A DNA stretch of 64,000 nucleotides from Jilunia laotingensis (GCF_014385165.1 NZ_JACRTF010000001.1:1-64000); one strand, 5' to 3'. Shown: positions 47,949-58,153, counted from the first letter of the stretch. The notes: generated by a model from the letters alone, not told the origin. Numbers and translations: made by a program.

Positions 47949-50810
47949 ATGTTAAAATCGAAACACCTATTCCTTATAATATACTTATTCATATTAATTC
48001 CCTTCCATTTGCATGCTCAATTCATGAACTACGGTTCAGATCCGTCACGATTTAAATGGAACATTGTCAGGCTGCCTCATTACGATCTGGTATATCCACA
48101 GGGAAATGACTCGATGGCATACAAATACGCTCTTTATCTCGAGAATGCTTATCCACATATACAAAAGACAATCGGGAAACCTATGCAGGTGAAATTTCCG
48201 GTTATACTGCATCCAGCAAGCATGTCTTCTAATGGAATGGTTTCCTGGGCACCCCGCCGCATGGAACTCATAACAACTCCTTCTTCTGATCTGAGTGTTC
48301 AAAGCTGGGATAAGCATTTAGTTTTACATGAATCCCGCCATGTTTTCCAAACCGGGAAAGTAATGCATGGCATTTTCAAACCACTCTATTATATCGTTGG
48401 TGAACAATCTGCCGGAGTCGCTTCATTTCTTATGCCGATTTGGTTTCTAGAAGGAGATGCAGTCAGTACCGAAACGGCATTGTCGAATGGTGGGCGTGGA
48501 CGATTGCCGGAATTTAATATGATTTATCGGGCGCAAATGCTTGGAGGAGATAAATTTTATACATTAGATAAATGGTTGATGGGATCATACAAAAATTATA
48601 CAGGAACTTATTATACCTTGGGTTATAACCTTGCATCATATGCTCGTCAACGTTATGGTGCGGATATTTGGGCAAAAACTACCAGTAGATATCCCAACAA
48701 TCTATATTTTGAGGGTTCTTTCAAACATTATTCAGGAAGTGGATTTAAACAACTTTACCATGATACATTCGATTATTTACGAAGAGAATGGGAAAAGCTG
48801 GATAGTTGTACGCTTACTCCCAATTATTTGTCAACCTCCAGCAAAGATTACACTTCTTACAGATATCCTCAGGTAATAAACGACTCGGTCATAGTAGCCC
48901 TTAAATCGAGTCTGAAGGATATTAACGCTTTAGTAGCGTTTATAGATGGAAAAGAAAAGCGACTCAGTTATATAGGTAATATCAACAGCCGTTTAAATTT
49001 TCGAAATAATCGATTGTATTGGACTGAAATTATACCCAGTGCCCGCTGGACACACGAGAATTACTCCGTTCTGAAAAGTTATGATTTTGAATCCAAACGC
49101 ATTACAATCCACACACCACATAAACGTTATTTAACTCCGTCAATTGATAAATATGGAAAAACAGCCGCTGTTTCACAAAATTCTGTTGAGGGACAAAACC
49201 AATTGGTACTTGTCAATTTAGAGAATGGAAAAGAAATCACCTCTTTTAACGTGCCTGAAAATGCATTTATCAAAGAACTGACCTTCACAGACGATAACAC
49301 AATCATCGCCATTGCTGTAACCGACCAAGGAATTACTCTCTTTCAATTTTCTCCGGCTTCAGGACAATGGGATGTGTTACTGAAAACGACCTCTACCAAT
49401 ATCACTTCCCCCCTTTGGAGGAATGGAAAAATATATTTTGAATCGGGACTCAATGGAACAAATAATATTTATTGCTTTGATCCGGAAGATAAACAAGTAT
49501 ACCGCCTGACTTCAGCCCGTTTCGGTGCTTTCGATCCAACCTTCTCTCCATCTGACAATCGCTTATTCTATTCAGATTACCAAGCAAATGGATACAAAAT
49601 TGCATCGTTAGCAGCAGATAGCTTATTAATCCAAAAAGTAAACATAACCCAACCAACACCATTACCCTTTGTCGAAACGTTAGTAAAACAAGAGCAATTC
49701 AATCTTGACTCGGCTCGGCTGGAAGCTGTTGATTTTCAACCGAAGCCTTATCGAAAAGCCATTCATACATTCAAAATTCACAGTTGGGCTCCATTCTATT
49801 ATGACGTGTCCGAGGCTATGAACACGAGTGCCGATGATTTAAGCACCATTGTCAAACCTGGTGCTACAATTATGTCTCAAAACACATTGAATACTGCCAT
49901 CATGCAGGCTGGATGGTATTATCAAAAAGGATATCACCACGGAAAACTTTCATTTACTTACCAAGGCTGGTTTCCAATCATTGACTTAGCAGCCGATTAT
50001 GGTGATAAAGCATACAATATAGCTTGGACACAAAATGATAAAAAACAGGATGTTACAAGAGGATATTATACCAATCGCAACCTGTTAGAAGCTGAAGCAA
50101 GAATCTATCTTCCCTTTAACTTGACGAAAAGCCAACATATCAGAGGCATACAACCTGCATTTACCTACTATTTTACAAACAATAAATATCAGGAACACGG
50201 AGGCAGCGAATTTCATAATTTCCAATACATTCTACCAGAAATTCTATTTTATAATTATAGGCGTAAAGCATTGCGGGATATCTTGCCCCGCACCGGTTAC
50301 CAGTTACGTCTACAATACCTCATGAGTCCTTTTAACACAGAAAATTATGGTAGCTTATACGCAGCCCGGCTAACGACCTATTGGCCCGGGATTATCCGCA
50401 ACCATGGCTTGATGCTTCGACTGGGTTATCAATATCAGGAACTGGACGGAAAAGCTCTATATCTCCCCAAGCACCTTATTGAAAAACCTCGCGGATATGA
50501 CTTTCTATACCAGACTCGTCAACAATGGGCTTTCAAAGCAGATTATGCATTTCCCATACTCTCACCAGATTTGAATATCGGTTCACTCATTTATATCCGA
50601 CGATTACGTGCAAATTTATTTTATGATTTGTCGCGGAATCAAGCAAACAAACAAAATAGATGGATGACACAAAGTTCTTGTGGCGGTGATCTGATAATCG
50701 ACTGGAACGTACTTCGTAAGACCTATCCCTTAACTACAGGAATACGGTTAATTCAACCGATAAATTATGGAAAATTTCAGGCAGAAGCCTTATTTTCAAT
50801 TACTTTTTAA
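47949..50810 (+). CDS. Large envelope protein: HExxH metallopeptidase-like, beta-propeller and barrel-like C-terminus
   Basis: A 953-residue protein with a signal peptide (LFLIIYLFILIPFHLHAQF). Residues about 115-165 carry VLHESRHVFQTG, an HExxH zinc motif, followed about 35 residues later by WFLEGDAVSTET, which places a Glu as a possible third ligand as in gluzincins. Residues about 290-560 look like WD40/TolB-type propeller blades (for example FDPTFSPSDNRLFYSDYQAN). The last 350 residues alternate aromatic strands and end in Phe (AEALFSITF), as in outer-membrane barrels. Architecture is typical of poorly characterised Bacteroidetes proteins; function unknown. A -7-like box TAGTTTTG is at 47912-47919. 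Confidence 0.75.
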   Translation: MLKSKHLFLIIYLFILIPFHLHAQFMNYGSDPSRFKWNIVRLPHYDLVYPQGNDSMAYKYALYLENAYPHIQKTIGKPMQVKFPVILHPASMSSNGMVSWAPRRMELITTPSSDLSVQSWDKHLVLHESRHVFQTGKVMHGIFKPLYYIVGEQSAGVASFLMPIWFLEGDAVSTETALSNGGRGRLPEFNMIYRAQMLGGDKFYTLDKWLMGSYKNYTGTYYTLGYNLASYARQRYGADIWAKTTSRYPNNLYFEGSFKHYSGSGFKQLYHDTFDYLRREWEKLDSCTLTPNYLSTSSKDYTSYRYPQVINDSVIVALKSSLKDINALVAFIDGKEKRLSYIGNINSRLNFRNNRLYWTEIIPSARWTHENYSVLKSYDFESKRITIHTPHKRYLTPSIDKYGKTAAVSQNSVEGQNQLVLVNLENGKEITSFNVPENAFIKELTFTDDNTIIAIAVTDQGITLFQFSPASGQWDVLLKTTSTNITSPLWRNGKIYFESGLNGTNNIYCFDPEDKQVYRLTSARFGAFDPTFSPSDNRLFYSDYQANGYKIASLAADSLLIQKVNITQPTPLPFVETLVKQEQFNLDSARLEAVDFQPKPYRKAIHTFKIHSWAPFYYDVSEAMNTSADDLSTIVKPGATIMSQNTLNTAIMQAGWYYQKGYHHGKLSFTYQGWFPIIDLAADYGDKAYNIAWTQNDKKQDVTRGYYTNRNLLEAEARIYLPFNLTKSQHIRGIQPAFTYYFTNNKYQEHGGSEFHNFQYILPEILFYNYRRKALRDILPRTGYQLRLQYLMSPFNTENYGSLYAARLTTYWPGIIRNHGLMLRLGYQYQELDGKALYLPKHLIEKPRGYDFLYQTRQQWAFKADYAFPILSPDLNIGSLIYIRRLRANLFYDLSRNQANKQNRWMTQSSCGGDLIIDWNVLRKTYPLTTGIRLIQPINYGKFQAEALFSITF

Positions 50811-50907
50811 ATGATAACCCTAATGGATCGGCCACATTAAGATTATCACAAACTTGACATCCTTATTATAATAATAAAACAATAACTAATTTAACATCCT
50901 CCGTAAA

Positions 50908-51114
50908 ATGAAAAAGTTGCTTTGCCCCCAGTGTAAAATCGCTGGTATGTATGTAAAAAATGAACAAGGAGAACGACTTCTCGTGTATGTTACAGATACT
51001 GGAGAAGTAATACCTAAAAATCCAGATGCATCCACAATAGGTTTTGATATGACAGAAGTATATTGTTTGGGATGCTCCTGGCACGGTTCATCCAAAAGGA
51101 TGGTCAAATACTAA
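50908..51114 (+). CDS. Small zinc-ribbon protein
   Basis: A 68-residue protein with two cysteine pairs, CPQC near the start and CLGC near residue 52, so a single zinc ribbon is likely. Between them is a short beta-rich region (ERLLVYVTDTGEVIPKNP). No family recognised. Starts 97 bp after the large envelope protein gene. Confidence 0.65.
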   Translation: MKKLLCPQCKIAGMYVKNEQGERLLVYVTDTGEVIPKNPDASTIGFDMTEVYCLGCSWHGSSKRMVKY

Positions 51115-51237
51115 GAAAACAGATTCATTCATTTAAAATTCATAAATACTAAGCACAAAAAGCAGATATCCGTATTTACGAAAAACTTTTGAAGAGTATG
51201 CAGGTTTAATATGCCTAATCATTTAATTATTCATATT

Positions 51238-52497
51238 ATGAGTCAAGGCATATTAATCAACAATGTCCATATCTTTGATGGACATAACGAGAAAGTAATT
51301 TACGGAAATATTCTGATAAAAGATAATCAGATAAAAACAATCTCCGAATCTCCTATTCCCATCAATGACGGAAATGACACAATCATAGATGGCCAACAAA
51401 AATTCCTGATGCCAGGCTTGATAGATGCACACTGGCATGCATATATGGCATGTAATACCATGATTGATTTGCTGACAGCCGATACAGCTTATACACAATT
51501 CAAAGCAGGACAAGAAGCAGGCGCAACTTTGCTCCGGGGTTTTACCACTATTCGTGATGCGGGAGGACCAGTCTTCGGATTAAAACGCGCCATCGATGAA
51601 GGAATCATCATCGGTCCCCGCATTTATCCTAGTGGATCTCTCATTTCACAAACCGGTGGTCATGGTGATTTCCGGGCAGTTTACGATGAACCACGTCCTT
51701 TCGATTGCTGCGGATTGACACATACTGAAGAAATTGGAGCAGCCATCATTGCAGACGGAATAGATGCTGTAACAGTTGCAGCACGCAATAACCTTCGTTT
51801 AGGAGCAAGTCAAATAAAATTAATGACCGGAGGAGGTGTTGCTTCTCTATATGACCGTTTGGAGGATACTCAATTTTTCGAAGAAGAAATCCATGCAGCA
51901 GTGAAAGCTGCAGAAGATGCTGGAACCTATGTAATGGTACACGTATATGTACCAAGAGCCATTCAACGGGCTATTCAGGCAGGCGTAAAAAGCATTGAGC
52001 ATGGGCATCTCATTGATGAACCGACAATGAAGCTTATAGCGGAAAAAGAAGTATGGCTGAGTATGCAACCTTTTACTTTGGAAGATAATAAATTTCCTAC
52101 GAAAGAACAACAAGAGAAACATGAACTGGTCGTCAACGGTACAGATAAAACGTATCAGTTAGCAAAAAAATACAAAGTCAAGTTAGCTTGGGGAACAGAT
52201 TTATTATTTAATCCAACCAATACAAAGAACCAAAATCAAGGAATTATCAAATTACAAAAATGGTTCACCAATTTCGAAATACTTAAAATGGTTACTCATG
52301 ACAACGCCCAACTTCTTTCTTTGTCAGGAATGAGAAACCCTTATCCCGGCAAACTAGGAGTTATTGAAGAAAATGCATTAGCAGACATCATTTTAGTTGA
52401 TGGTAATCCGCTTGAGGATATCACATTATTGGGAAACCCTGAAAAATATTTTGTGATGATAATGAAGGATGGCAAAATATATAGAAACATTTTATAA
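51238..52497 (+). CDS. Amidohydrolase (imidazolonepropionase/prolidase-like)
   Basis: A 419-residue metal-dependent hydrolase of the amidohydrolase superfamily. Metal sites are visible: the HxH pair in MPGLIDAHWHAYMA, the probable carbamylated Lys in SQIKLMTGGGV, His in MVHVYVPRA and SIEHGHLID, and the catalytic Asp in WGTDLLF. N- and C-terminal strands form the composite beta-sandwich (LINNVHIFDG; ALADIILVDGNPLEDITLL). No signal peptide, so cytoplasmic. Substrate unclear: Xaa-Pro dipeptides or lactam/urea-type compounds are handled by relatives. A start at 51,211 is also open. Confidence 0.88.
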   Translation: MSQGILINNVHIFDGHNEKVIYGNILIKDNQIKTISESPIPINDGNDTIIDGQQKFLMPGLIDAHWHAYMACNTMIDLLTADTAYTQFKAGQEAGATLLRGFTTIRDAGGPVFGLKRAIDEGIIIGPRIYPSGSLISQTGGHGDFRAVYDEPRPFDCCGLTHTEEIGAAIIADGIDAVTVAARNNLRLGASQIKLMTGGGVASLYDRLEDTQFFEEEIHAAVKAAEDAGTYVMVHVYVPRAIQRAIQAGVKSIEHGHLIDEPTMKLIAEKEVWLSMQPFTLEDNKFPTKEQQEKHELVVNGTDKTYQLAKKYKVKLAWGTDLLFNPTNTKNQNQGIIKLQKWFTNFEILKMVTHDNAQLLSLSGMRNPYPGKLGVIEENALADIILVDGNPLEDITLLGNPEKYFVMIMKDGKIYRNIL

Positions 52498-52752
52498 TGG
52501 AAAAACAATCTATTAGGAACAGTGAATCAGCTTATTACTTCCATAACGATTCTTCCTCTATATAAAATATCGCCTTTTTTCATACTAACATTGAACAAAA
52601 CATGCTTTCGCACGTTTATAATAATGCAAATCAGCCTGAAGCTCTATATGCATATGTGAATACCCATAATGAAGCGACCATATGCCTCCCCGGCATAGAC
52701 AGGTAAGATTGCATAGTAGTTTTGTCGTGTTTTATTTTGTGTTTGTGTTGTG

Positions 52753-52790
52753 ACGGTGCTGCGATGTGAATCGGGGTACCGTTTTTTTTG
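52753..52790 (+). terminator. Possible terminator of the amidohydrolase gene
   Basis: ACGGT (52753-52757) pairs with ACCGT (52778-52782), followed by a run of eight T. Short stem, distant from the stop codon, so tentative. Confidence 0.4.
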
Positions 52791-52839
52791 CTTTTTAAAC
52801 TTAAACTCCACAAGTAAAATAAAAAACAAGTTAGACTTA

Positions 52840-52869
52840 TTGCTTAATCGAATCTTATATTTATATTTG
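52840..52869 (+). promoter_or_regulatory. Promoter of the SWIM-domain gene
   Basis: TTG (52840-52842), 19-nt spacer, TATATTTG (52862-52869), near the Bacteroides consensus. Predicted leader about 75 nt. Confidence 0.55.
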
Positions 52870-52948
52870 TATTTATAGTTACAAACCACTGAATGTTATT
52901 ACATGAAATGATGTAGCTACCTATTTATACCTTCAAAACGAAATTATT

Positions 52949-54239
52949 ATGATGACACTATCTAATTTTGAAAATTTTGTTCCTCCACAAATATGGAGAC
53001 GGGGAAAGGAATATTATGAATGTGGCGCTGTTACAAATCTTGAAGAGATTGAAGCCGGTGAATGGTTGGCACATGTAGAAGGGACAGAAGAGTATGAAGT
53101 CGAAATTTCAATAGAAGGAAAAGAAATTGTATATTGGGATTGTGACTGCCCATATGACGGAGATATATGTAAACATATAGTAGCAGTCATACTTGCTATC
53201 CGCGAAAGTCAATCCAAACAAAAACATTTTCTATCTGCCAAAGAAGCCAAAATACAGGAAGAATAAAAGAGTAATCTAAAAAATTTCAAAATACAAGATA
53301 TATTATCTTTTATATCTCCTAAACAATTATCAGATTTTATACTCGAATATGCCTCTATACATTCCGAATGTAAAGAAGCCCTTCTTAAGAAATTTCCTAC
53401 AAACTCAAAACAGGCAAAAACAGATTATCGAATAGAAATTCAAGAATGTTTCAATTACAACTATGCTAGACAAGCGTATGACAGATACCGTGAACCAGAA
53501 TTAGATTGGAATAAAACGAAACTTTAGCCTATATAAACCAATTAATTGAAGAACGAAAAGATAGTTGGGAATTATATAAACTAATACAACAGAAAATTGA
53601 ACTCCTTCGTACCCTGCATCGTAAAGAGGAAATACAAAATACACTTCAAACGTACCTATACTTACCGGAAATCAGGAAACAAGAAATAGAATTTTCCATC
53701 AAAAGTCAACAATATGATAAAGCATTACAATTATTGGATAATGGTATATTATTAGCACAGAATAAAGATGAACACGGAACACTACAAAAATGGCTAGAAT
53801 GCAAATTATCCATCTATGAAAAGATGCAAAACACATCTCTAATCATTGATACCTGTAAGCAATTATTTATCACAAAAGATGGAGATATTGAATATTATTA
53901 CAAACTAAAAAGATTAATTCCTGAAAATGAAGGGAAATCATTTCTGTTTACAATGATGTAAGAAACAAAATTCACAATAGGAACTTAGACTTATCACTCA
54001 ATTATGCAAGACATTTGAAAGATGAATATGCAGAAAAAATTCTTCAACTTTTTGAGAAAGAAATTCATAAATACGCAGCAATAAATTCGGGAAGAAAACA
54101 CGATGAATATATTGCCACAATATTTAAGGCTATGAAAAAAATCAAGAATGGGAATATAACCACAAAAAAGATTACAAATGAATTCAGAATCACTTATAAA
54201 CATCGACCTGCCATGATAGAAATCCTGAAAGACTTTTAG
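52949..54239 (+). pseudogene. Decayed SWIM zinc-finger protein gene
   Basis: An open frame of 105 codons (52949-53266) encodes an intact SWIM zinc finger (WDCDCPYDGDICKHIVAVIL, a CxC...CxH site). After its TAA stop the same frame continues with coding character to about 53,524 (DILSFISPKQLSDFILEYAS). Then the frame changes: an open stretch from about 53,528 to 53,961 (LIEERKDSWELYKLIQQKIE; later LIIDTCKQLFITKDGDIEYY) and another to 54,239 (LSLNYARHLKDEYAEKILQL, ending RPAMIEILKDF). Together they resemble one long SWIM protein with a helical body and the usual C-terminal end, broken by one in-frame stop and at least two frame changes. It is also shorter than typical members. A sequencing error is unlikely to explain all three breaks. 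Confidence 0.8.
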
Positions 54240-54291
54240 AAGCAAATTAAAATTTCCAAAAAAAATTATTCTACTTCTTTTATATGAAGTA

Positions 54292-54322
54292 TTTGCTTTC
54301 ATTGGGATTCTCCGTATCTTTG
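54292..54322 (+). promoter_or_regulatory. Canonical promoter of rlmF
   Basis: TTTG (54292-54295), 19-nt spacer, TATCTTTG (54315-54322). The expected transcription start, three to seven bases further, falls at 54,325-54,329, on the ATG itself (54,327). Confidence 0.75.
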
Positions 54323-54326
54323 CCCG

Positions 54327-55277
54327 ATGATAGAAAGGAATGAATTACATAAAAGAAATAAACATAACGGACAGTATAATTTTCCAGTATTAATAGAACA
54401 CTATCCACTACTCAAAAGATTTATACTGCTCAACCCCTATGGAATACAAACAATAAATTTTCATAACGCCCAAGCTGTTAAAGCGCTGAATAAAGCATTA
54501 TTGTTAAGCTACTATGGAATACGTTATTGGGATATTCCTAAAAATTACCTATGCCCTCCTATTCCAGGCAGGGCTGACTATATCCATTATATTGCAGATT
54601 TGATCGATCCCGGTAAATACATTGAAGAAAAAAACAATGAAAAAGAAGACAAACAAAAGCTGATTGACAATCAAGTATCTCAAGAAATTAAACAACAACG
54701 TAGATGTTTGGATATTGGTGTAGGAGCTAATTGTATTTATCCAATTATCGGTCAAACAGAATATGGATGGACGTTTGTAGGATCTGATATCGATCCAGTC
54801 GCTATAGGAAATGCAAAAAAAATTGTGACTTCCAATCCAATATTAGCTCACAAAATCGAATTACGGCTTCAAACAAATAAGAGCAAGATTTTTGAAGGAA
54901 TAATTGCCACAAATGAATATTTCGATGTTTCCATCTGCAATCCTCCTTTCCATAGTTCGAAAGAAGAAGCAGAAACTGGAACCTTCAGAAAGTTAAGTAG
55001 CCTTAAAGGAAAGAGAGTGACAAAAGTAGAGCTTAATTTTGGAGGTAAATCAAATGAATTATGGTGTGATGGCGGAGAATTACATTTCATTTTGAATATG
55101 ATAGACGAGAGTCAGAAATACAAAAAAAATTGCGGATGGTTTACCTGTCTGGTTTCCAAGGAAAAGAACTTGGACAAGCTCTATGCTAAACTAAGGGTTG
55201 TTAATGCATCGGAATATATAATCATTCCAATGCATCAAGGTACAAAAAACAGCCGAATTCTAGCATGGCGATTCTGA
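54327..55277 (+). CDS. rlmF: 23S rRNA (adenine1618-N6)-methyltransferase RlmF
   Basis: A 316-residue methyltransferase. The N-terminus [16 protein letters not shown] matches the conserved start of RlmF; also seen are [40 protein letters not shown], the SAM-binding loop [20 protein letters not shown] and the catalytic NPPF motif in [15 protein letters not shown]. It methylates A1618 of 23S rRNA. The frame has no usable later start, so the mRNA may be leaderless. The gene converges with the EamA transporter; only 2 bp separate the stops. Confidence 0.96.
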   Translation: MIERNELHKRNKHNGQYNFPVLIEHYPLLKRFILLNPYGIQTINFHNAQAVKALNKALLLSYYGIRYWDIPKNYLCPPIPGRADYIHYIADLIDPGKYIEEKNNEKEDKQKLIDNQVSQEIKQQRRCLDIGVGANCIYPIIGQTEYGWTFVGSDIDPVAIGNAKKIVTSNPILAHKIELRLQTNKSKIFEGIIATNEYFDVSICNPPFHSSKEEAETGTFRKLSSLKGKRVTKVELNFGGKSNELWCDGGELHFILNMIDESQKYKKNCGWFTCLVSKEKNLDKLYAKLRVVNASEYIIIPMHQGTKNSRILAWRF

Positions 55278-55279
55278 TG

Positions 55280-56206
55280 TCAATGGCGACGTAACAGATG
55301 TACAAACAAATGTCCGAACTTTTCCGACAGAGGACGGCCTAGCACTATAAATGTAACAGCGACAAGTATCATTGTAATACCCAGCATTAAACGGGGAGTT
55401 AACTGCTCTCCAAAAATAAGTACACCGAAGAAAAGAGCAGTGACCGGTTCCAAAGCTCCCAAAATAGCCGTAGATGTAGAACCAATATTGTGTATAGATA
55501 TAGCAGTACATACTAAGGAGATTACTGTAGGAAGGAAAGCCATAGCAAGAATATTTACCCAAGCTGATGATGAAGGAATAACCTGTAAATCCAGACCAAA
55601 GTTCAAACGAACAATATAAATCGAAAGTCCAAATAGCAAAGCATAGAAAGTCAATTTTGCAGTTGACATCATCTTTAATGTGGAGTGATTGACCCCTACA
55701 ATATAAATGGCATATGATAATGAAGACAGAATAACTAAAAGCATTCCGATCAGACTCAACGTTTCTCCATCATCACCTTTATAAAGTAATCCAATGCCGC
55801 TAAGAGCCATCATAATACTAAAGGCAGTCATAAATGAAACTTTTTCATGGAAAAACAAAAACATAATAACAGCCACCATTACCGGATAAACAAATAAGAT
55901 TGTTGAAGCAATCCCTGCATCCATATGTTTATAACTCATAAACAGCAACAAAGAAGACGCGGAAAAAAGCAGTCCTCCAATAATAAGCGGAAATATCTCA
56001 TTCTTCTTCAAAGCAAATGATTGACCTTGCAACTTCATCAATATCCCTAAAATTAGCACAGCAAAAGCATATCGATAAAACAATACTGAATCCACACTCA
56101 TACCCTCCTCATATAATGGAAGGGTGAACAAGGGATTCATACCATAAGTAGCTGCGGCTACTGCTCCACAAACAAATCCTTTCGCTTTATTATTAATATT
56201 CATCAT
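55280..56206 (-). CDS. EamA/DMT-family transporter
   Basis: A 308-residue membrane protein with ten hydrophobic segments in two EamA halves (about residues 10-140 and 155-290). Landmarks are AATYGMNPLFTLPLYEEGMS, IASTILFVYPVMVAVIMFLF and AILGALEPVTALFFGVLIFG. Probably exports a metabolite; substrate unknown. The open frame begins at 56,230, but a -7 box at 56,235-56,228 covers that codon, so the Met at 56,206 (or 56,203) is used. Confidence 0.9.
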   Translation of the reverse strand: MMNINNKAKGFVCGAVAAATYGMNPLFTLPLYEEGMSVDSVLFYRYAFAVLILGILMKLQGQSFALKKNEIFPLIIGGLLFSASSLLLFMSYKHMDAGIASTILFVYPVMVAVIMFLFFHEKVSFMTAFSIMMALSGIGLLYKGDDGETLSLIGMLLVILSSLSYAIYIVGVNHSTLKMMSTAKLTFYALLFGLSIYIVRLNFGLDLQVIPSSSAWVNILAMAFLPTVISLVCTAISIHNIGSTSTAILGALEPVTALFFGVLIFGEQLTPRLMLGITMILVAVTFIVLGRPLSEKFGHLFVHLLRRH

Positions 56207-56227
56207 TATGTTTTCATTTTCGGGGTG

Positions 56228-56255
56228 CAAATATACTGCTTTTTAAGTACCTTTG
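56228..56255. promoter_or_regulatory. Divergent -7 boxes between eamA-like and ygbA-like genes
   Basis: Minus strand TATATTTG (56235-56228) and plus strand TACCTTTG (56248-56255) face away from each other with 12 bp between them. They fix both start codons downstream of the first available Met codons. No clear -33 elements. Confidence 0.6.
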
Positions 56256-56300
56256 CCACCATTACTAAAGAAATATAAAAATAGAATAATAGAATCTATC

Positions 56301-56606
56301 ATGAAATCCCAATTGCATATTGACCATGAGAAACGAGTGGTAGAGCTAATGATTCGCATCTTCTGTCGTAAAAAGGAGAAAAACACTATTCTCTGCCCTG
56401 ACTGTGTGGAGCTTTTACATTACGCCCACTCTAGATTGGATCGTTGTCCATTCGGAGAAAAAAAGAAAGCTTGTAAACAATGTGCAATACATTGTTACAA
56501 ACCTGCAATGCGAGAAAAGATGAAACAGGTAATGAGATTCTCCGGTCCAAGGATGATACTCTACGCTCCTGTAGAAGCCATACGGCATATACTCAATAAT
56601 ATATAA
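56301..56606 (+). CDS. YgbA-like nitrous-oxide-stimulated promoter family protein
   Basis: A 101-residue cysteine-rich protein of the YgbA family (PF11756). Conserved cysteines are in LCPDCVELLHYAHSRLDRCP and KKACKQCAIHCYKPAMREKM, then RFSGPRMILYAPVEAIRHIL, the family's C-terminal signature. E. coli ygbA responds to nitric oxide via NsrR; the protein probably acts in nitrosative stress. The open frame starts at 56,253, but the -7 box runs to 56,255, so Met at 56,301 is chosen. Confidence 0.85.
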   Translation: MKSQLHIDHEKRVVELMIRIFCRKKEKNTILCPDCVELLHYAHSRLDRCPFGEKKKACKQCAIHCYKPAMREKMKQVMRFSGPRMILYAPVEAIRHILNNI

Positions 56607-56654
56607 TTGAATAAAATAACACCGAACTAAAAGATTATTTACAATACCAATAAT

Positions 56655-57386
56655 ATGAAAAAAGCAATCATCATCGGAGCTACCTCCGGTATAGGACAAG
56701 AAGTAGCTAAAATATTTTTACAGAAAGGATGGAGAATCGGAGTTGCAGGAAGACGCCAATCTGCTTTGGACACATTTAAAACAATTGCTCCGGACCAAAT
56801 AGAAACAGAAGCATTCGATATAACCAAAGAAGATGCACCTGAAAAGCTGCAGTGCCTTATCAACAAAGTTGGAGGCATGGATATCTTTTTGCTAAGTTCC
56901 GGAATCGGATATCAAAACCCGACACTAAATCCTGAAATCGAATTAAGCACCGTCTGCACCAATGTAGAAGGATTTACCCGTATGATTATCGCTGCTTTCA
57001 CCTATTTCCGTCAACAAGGCAGCGGAAACTTAGCCATCATCAGCTCCATAGCCGGAACAAAAGGATTAGGAGTAGCACCTGCTTATTCTGCTACAAAACG
57101 GTATCAGAACACCTATATCGATGCATTGGAACAACTAGCTAATTTACAGAAGCTAAATATCTACTTCACCGATATTCGTCCCGGTTTTGTTGCTACAGAC
57201 TTATTAAATGACGGGAAAAAATATCCACTCCTAATGAAGGCAAATAAGGTAGGAGAACACATTGTAAAAGCAATAATAAATAAAAAACGTGTAGTAATAA
57301 TTGATTGGAAATATGCAATAATCGTTTTCTTTTGGCGAATGATTCCTAGAAGAATTTGGAAATGTCTGCCTGTAAAAACAAGATAA
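56655..57386 (+). CDS. Short-chain dehydrogenase/reductase
   Basis: A 243-residue SDR oxidoreductase. Cofactor motif IIGATSGIGQEVAKIF, NAG-like segment LSSGIG, catalytic Ser in IISSIAGTKG and Tyr/Lys in AYSATKRYQ (YxxxK), all in the usual order. A C-terminal hydrophobic stretch (YAIIVFFWRMIPRRIW) suggests membrane attachment. Substrate unknown. 48 bp after the ygbA-like gene. Confidence 0.92.
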   Translation: MKKAIIIGATSGIGQEVAKIFLQKGWRIGVAGRRQSALDTFKTIAPDQIETEAFDITKEDAPEKLQCLINKVGGMDIFLLSSGIGYQNPTLNPEIELSTVCTNVEGFTRMIIAAFTYFRQQGSGNLAIISSIAGTKGLGVAPAYSATKRYQNTYIDALEQLANLQKLNIYFTDIRPGFVATDLLNDGKKYPLLMKANKVGEHIVKAIINKKRVVIIDWKYAIIVFFWRMIPRRIWKCLPVKTR

Positions 57387-57401
57387 ACCGACTCCTAAAC
57401 C

Positions 57402-57746
57402 TTAACCATGATATCTCTGCAATAACTTTTTCAACTTATTCTTCAATTTTCCACCTACACCCTCCGATATGGTTTCTGCTAAAATATACTTTTCTGCTAC
57501 TGCTGAATACACTATCATCAACTTTTCCACCTCTACAATATCATAAAGAATGTCTTTTTTCTCTACCTTTTGACGAGCAACTTCAAGCAAGCAATATGCA
57601 CACTTCAAATCCCTAGACGAGAGCTGATCTAATTGTTCCATAAATCCTTCTAGAGAATAATTTTCACATAAAAAAGCTAAGATATTCTCAGCATTCTCCA
57701 TATCTTTTTTCATCAGACAGGGACAATCATACAGTTCTTCTTCCAT
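57402..57746 (-). CDS. Hypothetical protein (114 residues)
   Basis: A small helical cytoplasmic protein (MEEELYDCPCLMKKDMENAE; later LKCAYCLLEVARQKVEKKDI). It has a CPC near the start and a few further cysteines but no obvious metal site. No family recognised. A promoter-like TATCTTTG (minus strand, 57832-57825) lies about 80 bp upstream. It converges on the SDR gene. Confidence 0.6.
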   Translation of the reverse strand: MEEELYDCPCLMKKDMENAENILAFLCENYSLEGFMEQLDQLSSRDLKCAYCLLEVARQKVEKKDILYDIVEVEKLMIVYSAVAEKYILAETISEGVGGKLKNKLKKLLQRYHG

Positions 57747-58153
57747 GATTCAAATTCCAATAAATAAAGCATTTACCTAACGAATGATAAATACAGCACC
57801 AACCACTTTTTTCAAACGATGTTGCAAAGATAAAGAGTTTTTCTATAATCAAAACCTTAAAATACAAAAGATTTAATTATTGCTATTATATAAATGTTAT
57901 TTGTTCTCAAAGTAATCGAATATACCAACACTGTACATTAGTTCTTTTATATACGTCACTCTCGAAAAACAAAAAGACATTAATTTCATCAAATAAGTCG
58001 CTCTTTGCTTAATACCAATAATAATTTTATTTATCCAAATCAATGATAATAAAGAAAATCATACGCACAAAAGACACAGAGTCATGAAACTCATGTAATC
58101 TGTATCCAAAACATTAGATTAGATCGATTCTCACCTTTACAAAACTCTTATTT
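57747..58153. other. Intergenic region
   Basis: AT-rich. Apart from the -7 box at 57825-57832 (minus strand, with CAAA at 57850-57853 as a possible -33 at 17 nt), I see no gene, hairpin or repeat. It is the 3' flank of the Ktr operon. Confidence 0.4.

Larger units (their letters stand above)
52498..52948. other. Intergenic region before the SWIM-domain remnant
   Basis: No credible gene. It holds a possible terminator at 52753-52790 and a promoter at 52840-52869. Short minus-strand open frames here lack coding character. Confidence 0.45.
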
